Part shown: in pieces, positions 5,306 through 10,249 of the stretch | How positions within the stretch are numbered: the first letter of the stretch is position 1 | How the letters are laid out: each line of letters opens with the position of its first letter | Assembly: GCA_026770585.1 (NCBI GenBank) | Contig: MU647087.1 | Location: 128,409 to 138,742, forward strand | Origin: Baffinella frigidus | Lineage: Eukaryota; Cryptophyceae; Cryptomonadales; Baffinellaceae | Direction: 5' to 3' | Length of the DNA: 10,334 nucleotides | Position numbers and translations under genes: made by a program | The notes under the pieces: generated by a model | The model's input: only the letters and a program-made list of their open reading frames with translations | Database searches by the model: none | What the model was told of the DNA's origin: nothing

Positions 5306-7241
5306 ATGCCGGGCGTCAGCAATGCATTCCTCCTCGCGGCGCACATCGCGTGCGCCGCAGCATTCGGGGCACCCTATGCCCCACGCCTTCCTGGCACCTT
5401 CTCAGGGGCGGCGCCAAACCTCCGGTCCCTCCCAGCTCTAGCCGATCTCACGGCGCTCAGCCGAGCTGAGAACGCGCCCGCCGCGCTCAGCAGCCTCGCG
5501 GTGGAGCACAGTCGCGTGTCGCGCCGCCAGCTGTGCGTGTGGGGCGTCGTCATCGCGTCGGCGCTCACAGGCGCGCCAGCACGCGCGAACGAAAACACCC
5601 CCGCGGCGCAACCCTCCGCAGCCGACATTGTTCCTTTCTCCCTGACGGCCGAAAGCGGGGAGGAGGAGACGATCGACGCGGCGGTCGCTACCAAAAACCT
5701 TAACCCTGAACCCTGGACCCTGAACCCCAAACCCTAAACACTAAACACTAAAATATGAACCCTAAACACTCAAACCTAAACCCTCAACACTAAATACTTA
5801 CCCTAAACCCTAAACACTAAACACTAAACACTAAACCCTAAACCCTAAACCCCAAACCCTAAACCCTCAAGCCTAAACCCTAAACCCTACACCCTACAGC
5901 AGGCTGCCCACACAGCGGCGCTGCGCGTGCAGGCGGCGGGAGGGACGACGCAGTGGACGCTGCTACGGGAGTCGTTCCTGGGGTGTAACCCCTAAACCTT
6001 AGACCGTAAACCCTACACCCTAGACCCTAAACCCTGAGGGAGTCATTCCTAGGATAACCCCTCAACCCTCAACCCTCAACCCGAAAACTGAAACCGTAGA
6101 CCCGAAACCCTACCACACAAGAGTGTAGGACTGACCTGGCAAAACAAGTCAGTTCACACGGAATTTGTACCAACTTTCCGAAATTTCAATTTTTCTCTGG
6201 GGAGAATGTCCACTTATGAACTTAAAAAATAGTCAGATCTGACTATTTCTCCTGCAGGCCACTCTGCCCTACACTCTTGCGTGGTAGACCCGAAACCCTA
6301 AACCCTGGACACTAAAGCAGGAAGTGGACGGAGCCATCGGAAGGGTTCGGAAAGGTCAAGCCCCCTTAACCCCAAACCAAGAAAGGTTCGTCTTCCCTCG
6401 AGGGAATGCAGCTGTTTTCGTGTGCGCGTGAGGGGGGGCGCTGCCGCCCAGACTCGTGCTGCGCCCCCTTAACCCCAAACCAAGAAAGGTTGCGCGCCCT
6501 TAACCCCAAACCAAACCATAAAACCCCTCAATTCTGTGTAGTTAATCCGTGTTGGCCACACAGAGGACTTCGAAGGGATTTTGAATAACCCATGGTTTCG
6601 GAAAGCTTGCGCCCCCTTAACCCCAAACCAAGAAAGGTTGCGCGCCCTCAACCCCAACAACCACGCAAGAGTGTAAGACTGACCTGAGAAAACAAGTCAG
6701 TTCACACGGAATCTGTATCAACTTTCCGAAATTTCTATTTTTCTCGGTGGAGAATGTTGACTTATGAACTTTTCAAAATAGCCAGATTTGGCTATTTTTA
6801 CTAAACGGCACTCTGCCCTCCACTCTTGCGTGGAAGGTTGCGCGCCCTTAACCCCAAACCGGGTTCGGAAAGGTTGCGCGCCCTCAACCCCAAACCAAAC
6901 CCTAAACCCTCGATTCTGTGTAGTCAATCCGTGTTGACCACACGGAGGACTTCGAAGGGATTTTGAATAACCCATGAGTGACAAGGCATACGACCCTACG
7001 GTAGGCAATCTGTAGGGACATAGGGTAGGTTCCTACAGATAAGGTAACCGGAAATGGCTTGATTCTGAGAAAAAAAATCCCTGCGTAGCCCGCTGTGTGG
7101 TGAACCCTAAACCCTCAACCCTCGATTCTCGGTAGTGAATCCGTGTTGGTATCAGTAACGTCGTTTTGATTTTCGTAGGTGGCTCCCGCGTCTGCCGAGG
7201 CGTCCATCGAAGTCTGGGCCATCGACCATCTCCTCCCATAG
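5306..7241 (+). CDS. gene B: plastid lumen-targeted protein, four proposed exons
   Basis: Exons are 5306-5683, 5900-5982, 6321-6354 and 7179-7241 (TAG), giving 185 residues. Signal peptide residues 1-19 end in AAA, followed by F20-G-A-P. A transit-like region runs 21-70, the Tat motif SRRQL is at 72-76, a hydrophobic core at 77-90, and a lumenal cleavage site near A-R-A/N (92-94). About 75 of the first 116 residues match gene A by my count. Exons 2 and 3 join as RESFLG-KWTEPSEGFGK, 17 of 23 matching gene A from TQW onward. Exon 4 begins VAP, as gene A does after FGK. Introns 1-3 are GT-AG; exon 2 could start at 5900 or 5903. The mature domain would be only about 90 residues. Its G-K-W recalls lipocalin or DUF3598 proteins, but the assignment is a guess. 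The stop lies 2 bases before an alpha MITE, so the 3' end may be truncated. Confidence: high for exon 1, moderate for exons 2-3, lower for exon 4. Confidence 0.62.
5684..5899 (+). other. intron 1 of gene B, CCCTAAA telomere-like array
   Basis: The proposed donor is GCG/GTCGCT and the acceptor CCCTACAG/CAG (or the next AG, 3 bases on). From 5699 to 5897 it is continuous CCCTAAA and variants (CCCTGAA, CACTAAA, CCCTCAA), C-rich on the sense strand. The acceptor AG seems to come from a unit changed from CCCTAAA to CCCTACAG. It occupies nearly the same protein position as intron 1 of gene A. Confidence 0.6.
5983..6320 (+). other. intron 2 of gene B, absent from gene A
   Basis: The donor is CTGGG/GTGTAA and the acceptor AAAGCAG/GAAGTGG. 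Removing the 338 bases rebuilds a glycine codon and the RESF-x-GKWT block that is uninterrupted in gene A. Contents in order: telomere-like repeats (5988-6035), a degenerate copy of the end of exon 2 (6038-6062), more repeats, MITE family III (6113-6284) flanked by exact 16-bp repeats, and a short CCCTAAA stretch. Confidence 0.6.
6113..6284. mobile_element. MITE family III, copy 1, inside intron 2
   Basis: The termini are CCACACAAGAGTGTAG and CTACACTCTTGCGTGG, inverted with one mismatch. The interior includes AACAAGTCAGTTCACACGGA, ACTTTCCGAAATTTC and a second palindrome TAGTCAGATCTGACTA. TAGACCCGAAACCCTA sits exactly against each end (6097-6112 and 6285-6300): either a 2-bp TA duplication inside a repeat, or a 16-bp duplication. 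The sister copy is at 6661-6833. No coding capacity. Confidence 0.85.
6556..6594 (+). mobile_element. epsilon element fragment (5' end only)
   Basis: CCACACAGAGGACTTCGAAGG through AATAACCCATG matches the first 39 bases of epsilon copy 2 (6938) and stops abruptly at the GTTTCGGAAAG repeat. The upstream flank (ATTCTGTGTAGTTAATCCGT) also matches the flank of copy 2, so it probably arose from a local duplication and not from a separate insertion. Confidence 0.75.
6661..6833. mobile_element. MITE family III, copy 2
   Basis: The ends CCACGCAAGAGTGTAAGACT and CTCCACTCTTGCGTGG are inverted. The interior closely follows copy 1 (6113-6284), including AACAAGTCAGTTCACACGGA and TCAACTTTCCGAAATTTC. The central palindrome has changed to ATAGCCAGATTTGGCTAT. 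AA flanks both sides (6659-6660 and 6834-6835). It lies in proposed intron 3 of gene B. Confidence 0.85.
6938..7100. mobile_element. epsilon element, copy 2
   Basis: Starts CCACACGGAGGACTTCGAAG and ends CCCGCTGTGTGG, with TGA directly on both sides (6935-6937 and 7101-7103), a possible 3-bp target duplication. It shares CGACCCTACGGTAGGCAATC and GGAAATGGCTT with copy 1 at 428-589, over 6 kb away. Non-coding; in proposed intron 3. Confidence 0.8.
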
Positions 7242-7243
7242 AG

Positions 7244-7301
7244 TACAGGCGTACCTCGCTCATACGAAACCGCCCCCCCCCTAGGACCCTACAGCAGTCC
7301 T
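7244..7301 (+). mobile_element. alpha element 1, left half only
   Basis: TACAGGCGTACCTCGCTCAT, ACGAAACCGC, a C run, then CTAGGACCCTACAGCAG. It matches the left half of the palindromic alpha family (full copies at 7341, 7636, 9333 and 9841) and ends near 7301 where a direct repeat (7302-7341) begins. It lies 2 bases after the proposed stop codon of gene B. Confidence 0.8.
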
Positions 7302-7340
7302 AGGTCCGAGCATCACGAGGCGTTACCAAAAGTAAGGTCC

Positions 7341-7462
7341 TACAGGGGTACCTCCCTCATACGAAACCGCCCCCCCCTCGGACCCTACAGCAGTCCTATG
7401 CCTAGGGTCCTATGGTGGTCGTAGAGGGGGGGCAGTTCCTTATGAGCGAGGTACCCCATGTA
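7341..7462. mobile_element. alpha element 2
   Basis: A near-palindrome. Left arm: TA, CAGGGGTACCTC, a CTCAT-ACGAAACCGC segment and a C run. Right arm: a G run, GCAGTTCCTTATGAGCGAGG, then TACCCCATG-TA. The centre is GACCCTACAGCAGTCCTATG, then CCTAGGGTCCTATGG. TA at both ends fits a TA target, as in Tc1/mariner or Stowaway-type MITEs. No open reading frame. Confidence 0.82.
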
Positions 7463-7467
7463 GGTCA

Positions 7468-7573
7468 TATCCCGTAAGTGGCCAGTAGGCTCATACGCCC
7501 TACCGTAGGGCCCTAGGACCTGCCTACGACCTCTTGGCCGTCAAATTTGGCGGCATGGGCACTTAAGGGGTAT
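7468..7573. mobile_element. beta element 1
   Basis: Family beta has inverted ends (TA)TCCCTTAAGTGACCAG and CTGGTCACTTAAGGGA(TA), about 105 bp long. Its interior holds CGCCCTACCGTAGGGCCCTA, then GGACCTGCCTAGGACCTC. This copy starts TATCCCGTAAGTGGCCAGTA and ends ATGGGCACTTAAGGGGTATA, six bases after alpha 2. No coding capacity. Confidence 0.82.
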
Positions 7574-7635
7574 AGGTCCTACTTTTGGTAACTCGCAGGT
7601 CCGAGCATCACGAGGCGTTACCAAAAGTCAGGTCC

Positions 7636-7757
7636 TACAGGGGTACCTCGCTCATAAGAAACCGCCCCCCCCTAGGACCCTACAGTAGGACCATGCCTAG
7701 GGTCCTATGGTGGTCCTAGGGGGGGGGGCGGTTGCTTATGAGCGAGGTACCCCTGTA
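7636..7757. mobile_element. alpha element 3
   Basis: A full alpha copy: TACAGGGGTACCTCGCTCAT to GCTTATGAGCGAGGTACCCC-TGTA, with a 10-base G run in the right arm and centre CTACAGTAGGACCATGCCTA. TA at both ends. The arms pair over about 45 bases. Confidence 0.85.
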
Positions 7758-7810
7758 CTGTTACCAAAAGTCAGGTCCTACAGTACGGCCCAGTCGACTG
7801 GGCCATCCCA

Positions 7811-7917
7811 TATCCCGTAAGTGCCCAGTAGGCTCATACGCCCTACCGTAGGGCCCTAGGACCTACCTAGGACCTCTTGGCCTGCAGATTTGCAGGCCTG
7901 GGCACTTAAGGGCTATA
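7811..7917. mobile_element. beta element 2
   Basis: TATCCCGTAAGTGCCCAGTA to CTGGGCACTTAAGGGCTATA. The internal stem is GGCCTGCA-GATT-TGCAGGCC, differing from the stem of beta 1 (GGCCGTCA..TGGCGGC) in both arms. After it, 7918-7990 shows nothing recognisable. Confidence 0.82.
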
Positions 7918-7990
7918 TAGTAGGGGTGGACGTCCCGATTCCGGCGTCAACCTAATCCCGGCATTCCGTATCACGCGATAGAACACCGTT

Positions 7991-8105
7991 GATAGGCCCG
8001 CCTCGGGACAGATGATAGGCCCGCCTCGGGACAGATGATAGGCCCGCCTCGGGACAGATGATAGGCCCGCCTCGGGACAGATGATAGGCCCGCCTCGGGA
8101 CAGAT
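7991..8105 (+). repeat. five identical 23-bp minisatellite units
   Basis: GATAGGCCCGCCTCGGGACA-GAT begins at 7991, 8014, 8037, 8060 and 8083. All five copies are identical, so expansion is recent. The GGCCCGCCTC core also occurs in the foldback at 8987-9114. The open frame across it on the minus strand is a repeat translation. Confidence 0.93.
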
Positions 8106-8118
8106 GAGCGCTCAGTCC

Positions 8119-8222
8119 TATCCCTTAAGTGCCCAGTAGGCACATACGCCCTACCGTAGCGCCCTAGGACCAGCCTAGGACCTCAGGCCCCCAAATTCGG
8201 AGGCCTGGTCACTTAAGAGATA
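8119..8222. mobile_element. beta element 3
   Basis: TATCCCTTAAGTGCCCAGTA to GGCCTGGTCACTTAAGAGATA, with core CGCCCTACCGTAGCGCCCTA and inner stem CAGGCCCCCAAATTCGGAGG. It follows the 23-bp minisatellite by 13 bases. Confidence 0.82.
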
Positions 8223-8544
8223 CATCACCAGGCTGATTCCTCGGCCAAGAACCGAGAATGACATGTACATACTTTTCTGGGAGTTCTGGGCGTCAGCCCT
8301 CCACTCTCTTCCTTCCTGAATACATTCGCATCAATAAGCGTCACATACCCCACTGTGTGGGTAGTGTGGGTAGGATGGGAACTCCGACTCCGACTCTGGA
8401 AAACACTGACACTGTGGGGCTCGGACTTCGGCCCTCACGCCTCTCCCTGTCCTGAACATGAGCTTTCTACTCTGAAGGCATGCCGCGCGAGCTGTCCGAT
8501 CTCTGATGATCCACTGACAGGATTCCTTACAACTCATAGGCGCT
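8223..8544. other. unique stretch, nothing recognised
   Basis: About 320 bases not repeated elsewhere in the window. They include a short palindrome near 8236-8256 (TCTCGG-type CTCGGCCAAGAACCGAG), CT-rich segments (8305-8318) and CTCCGACTCCGACTC at 8381. Frames of 60-120 codons cross it, but they run into the alpha element at 8658 and show no domain or conserved pattern, so I do not call a gene. Confidence 0.4.
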
Positions 8545-8602
8545 CACCCTTGGAGCCCTTTTACATGTACCCGAGGCGGGCCCGTCCAGGACCCGGTCCT
8601 CA
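8545..8602 (-). repeat. single arm of the 8987-9114 foldback
   Basis: CACCCTTGGAGCCCTTTT, then GAGGCGGGCCCGTCCAGGAC, then CCGGTCCTCACA: the same bases as the right arm of the foldback at 8987-9114, without the left arm. A direct repeat follows (8608-8659, CGAGTGGGGCTGTGTCCCCC) that recurs at 8917-8970 on the other side of alpha 4. Confidence 0.75.
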
Positions 8603-8657
8603 CATCTACGGTGTCGAGTGGGGCTGTGTCCCCCCACACGAGAATGCTAGCGGGGCC

Positions 8658-8900
8658 TACAGGGGTACCTCGCTCATAAGAAACTGCCCCCCCCCTAGGA
8701 CCGCCATAGGCCCTTAGACATATGCCAACTGTAGGGTCCTAGGGGGGGGCGGTTTCTTATGAGCTAGGTACCCCTGTAGGGCCCTAGGCATGGTCCTACT
8801 GTAGGGTCCTAGGGGGGGGCGGTTTCTTATGAGCGAGGTACCCCTGTAGGGCCCTAGGCATGGTCCTACTGTAGGGTCCTAGGGGGGGGCGGTTTCTTAT
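8658..8900. mobile_element. alpha element 4 with right arm triplicated in 60-bp steps
   Basis: A left arm at 8658 (TACAGGGGTACCTCGCTCAT) is followed by three right arms ending in CCCCTGTA at 8778, 8838 and 8898, exactly 60 bases apart. The repeat unit is GGGCCCTAGGCATGGTCCTA, CTGTAGGGTCCTAGGGGGGG, then CGGTTTCTTATGAGCGAGGTACCCCTGTA. The copies differ at single bases (GAGCTAGG, GAGCGAGG, GGGCGAGG). The element lies between direct repeats at 8608-8659 and 8917-8970. Confidence 0.85.
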
Positions 8901-8986
8901 GGGCGAGGTACCCCTGTACGGTGCCGAGTGGGGCTGTGTCCCCCCACATGAGAATGCTGAAGGGGCCTATTCAACCGCGCACTCGG

Positions 8987-9114
8987 TGAGGACCGGGTCC
9001 TGGACGGGCCCGCCTCAGGGGAAAAGGACTCCGTTGACGGGCCCGCCTCAAGGGAAAAGGACACCCTTGGAGCCCTTTTCCCCTGAGGCGGGCCCGTCCA
9101 GGACCCGGTCCTCA
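8987..9114. repeat. foldback with long GC-rich arms
   Basis: The left arm TGAGGACCGGGTCCTGGACG, GGCCCGCCTCAGGGGAAAAGG pairs with the right arm CCTTTTCCCCTGAGGCGGGC, CCGTCCAGGACCCGGTCCTCA. The loop contains a further partial copy of the left arm (GACGGGCCCGCCTCAAGGGA), so part of the arm is tandemly duplicated. Confidence 0.85.
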
Positions 9115-9133
9115 CACACTTCTTCCTTGATGC

Positions 9134-9315
9134 ACTCAAGACTCTCCCCCCCCTAGGGTCTAGAGTTTGGGGGTCGGGGTTTAGGGTTCAGGGTTTCAAT
9201 TCCTCAACCCTGAACCCTCACCGCTTACTCCACCTCTCACTGCACGGAGCAGGAACTGAAACCCTAAACCCTGACCCCCCAAATCTCAACCTTAAGGGTG
9301 GGGGAGACTCTTGTG
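9134..9315. repeat. foldback carrying telomere-like repeats in its arms
   Basis: The left arm (CTCAAGACTCTCCCCC, then TTTGGGGGTCGGGGTTTAGG, GTTCAGGGTTTCAATTCCT) pairs with the right arm (AGGAACTGAAACCCTAAACC, CTGACCCCCCAAAT, then GGGGGAGACTCTTGTG). TTTAGGG-like units therefore face each other inside the stem. The loop holds a second CCCTGAACCCTCACC stretch. Confidence 0.75.
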
Positions 9316-9332
9316 TGGGAGAGAGACTCAAG

Positions 9333-9500
9333 TACATGGGTACCTCGCTCATAAGAAACCGCCCCCCCCCAGGACCCTACAGTAGGCCTATGCCTAGGGC
9401 CCTATGGTGGTCCTAGGGGGGGGGGCGGTTTCTTGTGAGCGAGGTACCCCTGTACATGGGTGCCTCGATCGTAAGGAGCCCCAGCCCCCACGGACCACCC
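9333..9500. mobile_element. alpha element 5 plus a diverged alpha left half
   Basis: Alpha 5 spans 9333-9454 (TACATGGGTACCTCGCTCAT to GAGCGAGGTACCCCTGTA). Its right end runs straight into a second left end, TACATGGGTGCCTCGATCGT then AAGGAGCCCCAGCCCCCACG, a diverged alpha half ending near 9500. A matching solo half is at 9733-9782. Confidence 0.8.
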
Positions 9501-9503
9501 ACT

Positions 9504-9583
9504 ACAAATTATAAAACAAGACCTCGTTTAAAAAGGAATTGGAGCCCTTTTTAGTTTTAAATGGACCTTGTTTTATGATTTGT
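9504..9583. repeat. A/T-rich foldback
   Basis: ACAAATTATAAAACAAG at 9504 pairs with CTTGTTTTATGATTTGT ending at 9583, with one mismatch. The inner GTTTAAAAAGG and CCTTTTTAGTTTTAAAT also pair partly. It is adjacent to the diverged alpha half and has no coding capacity. Confidence 0.75.
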
Positions 9584-9612
9584 ACCAGAACGAGTTGCTT
9601 TACAAAACTATT

Positions 9613-9717
9613 TATCCCTTAAGTGACCAGTAGGCCCATACGCCCTACAGTAGGGCCCTAGGACCTGCCTAGGGCGAGTTAAGGGTGAATATTCGCCCGT
9701 CCGCCACTTAAGGGATA
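9613..9717. mobile_element. beta element 4 with altered right half
   Basis: TATCCCTTAAGTGACCAGTA at the left and CCACTTAAGGGATA at the right, with core CGCCCTACAGTAGGGCCCTA. The inner part of the right half is replaced by GGGCGAGTTAAGGGTGAATA, TTCGCCC, a different stem, so the two ends no longer pair fully. Confidence 0.78.
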
Positions 9718-9732
9718 GGTTGCGTCACTATT

Positions 9733-9840
9733 AACATGGGTACCTCGCTCGTCAGGAGCCCCACCCCCCACAGACCACCCACTGTGATTCTACAGTGATA
9801 AAGAGAGAGACCTTTTATTAATTTTAACACGGCCGCCATT
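9733..9840 (+). repeat. solo alpha left half and GA/AACACGGCCGCCAT module
   Basis: ACATGGGTACCTCGCTCGTC, AGGAGCCCCACCCCCCACAG, ACCACCCACT matches the diverged alpha half at 9452-9500. It is followed by AAAGAGAGAGACCTTTTATT, then AATTTTAACACGGCCGCCAT, the same GA-tract plus TTAACAC..CGGCCGCCAT module seen at 1621-1853 and 2014-2040. Confidence 0.7.
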
Positions 9841-9961
9841 TACAGGGGTACCTCGATTACAAGAAAACGCCTCTCCGTAGGACCCTACAGTAGGCCTATG
9901 CCTAGGGCCCTATGGTCGTCCTAGGGGGGTGGCGTTTTCTTGTAATCGAGGTACCCCTGTA
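9841..9961. mobile_element. alpha element 6 with covarying arms
   Basis: TACAGGGGTACCTCGATTAC, AAGAAAACGCC pairs with GGCGTTTTCTTGTAATCGAG, GTACCCCTGTA. Other alpha copies have GCTCATAAGAAACCGCC in the left arm. Here both arms have changed so that pairing is kept. TA at both ends. Confidence 0.87.
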
Positions 9962-10128
9962 TGCACCCCCACGCGGGCTTATCGGGGAGCGAACATCACA
10001 GTAAGGTCCACTTAAGACTTAAGTCACTACGGTGGACTGTATGTGGACTGTAGGACGATTTATGCACCCCACACCATCTTAGGGCCGTCTTCGGGGCGGT
10101 GCATTTTCAAGATTTCGAGGACACAGTA
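9962..10128. other. short unique stretch
   Basis: About 167 bases with no repeat found elsewhere in the window. They include a palindrome CTTAAGACTTAAG near 10011 and two copies of GTGGACTGTA (10032-10041 and 10043-10052). No gene or RNA recognised. Confidence 0.4.
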
Positions 10129-10232
10129 TATCCCTTAAGTGATCAGTAGGCTCATACGCCCTACCGTAGGGCCCTAGCACCAGCCTAGGACCTCAGGCCC
10201 CCAAATTTGGAGGCCTGGTCACTTAAGGGATA
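10129..10232. mobile_element. beta element 5
   Basis: TATCCCTTAAGTGATCAGTA to CCTGGTCACTTAAGGGATA. The core is CGCCCTACCGTAGGGCCCTA and the inner stem CAGGCCCCCAAATTTGGAGG. It is very close to beta 3 in the inner half, so these two share a recent source. TA at both ends. Confidence 0.85.
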
Positions 10233-10249
10233 CCCGCAAGTAGCCCCTG

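Larger units (their letters stand above)
6358..6905 (+). repeat. repeat unit containing a copy of the exon 3 end and donor site
   Basis: The unit (TTCGG)AAAGGTTGCGCGCCCTTAACCCCAAACCAAG occurs at about 6345, 6466, 6486, 6594, 6635, 6834 and 6861, full or partial. Copies at 6344, 6594 and 6861 start with (G)GTTTCGGAAAG or GGTTCGGAAAGGT, the same bases as the end of exon 3 with its GT donor. The GCCCTTAACCCC part resembles the telomere-like repeat. MITE III copy 2 and a truncated epsilon copy interrupt the array. Confidence 0.7.
6355..7178 (+). other. proposed intron 3 of gene B, built from repeats
   Basis: The donor is GGAAAG/GTCAAG and the acceptor GATTTTCGTAG/GTGGCT. The 824 bases hold the CGCGCCCTTAACCCCAAACC repeat array, a truncated epsilon copy, MITE family III copy 2, epsilon copy 2 and short CCCTAAA runs. 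Only about 6390-6465 (a GAGGGAATGCAGC to GACTCGTGCTG segment) looks unique. A motif ATTCT(G/C)(T/G)GTAGT-AATCCGTGTTG recurs at 6530, 6912 and 7125. The intron is inferred from matching phase and the shared VAP. Confidence 0.42.
7302..7810 (+). repeat. tandem duplication of an alpha-beta segment
   Basis: AGGTCCGAGCATCACGAGGC, then GTTACCAAAAGT-AGGTCCTACAG, lies at 7302-7345 and 7597-7640. Each copy is followed by an alpha then a beta element, giving two units of about 295 bases. The GTTACCAAAAGT motif also occurs at 7761 (direct) and, inverted, at 7580-7591, so the alpha2-beta1 pair is bracketed by inverted copies. A small palindrome GGCCCAGTCGACTGGGCC is at 7787-7804. Confidence 0.78.

Noticed and set aside
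7991-8105. CRISPR-like array
   Set aside because: The 23-bp units abut with no variable spacers, and the context is eukaryotic.
8355-8717. Plus-strand frame of 120 codons
   Set aside because: It crosses unique DNA, a foldback arm, a direct repeat and an alpha MITE without any conserved pattern; repeat-derived.
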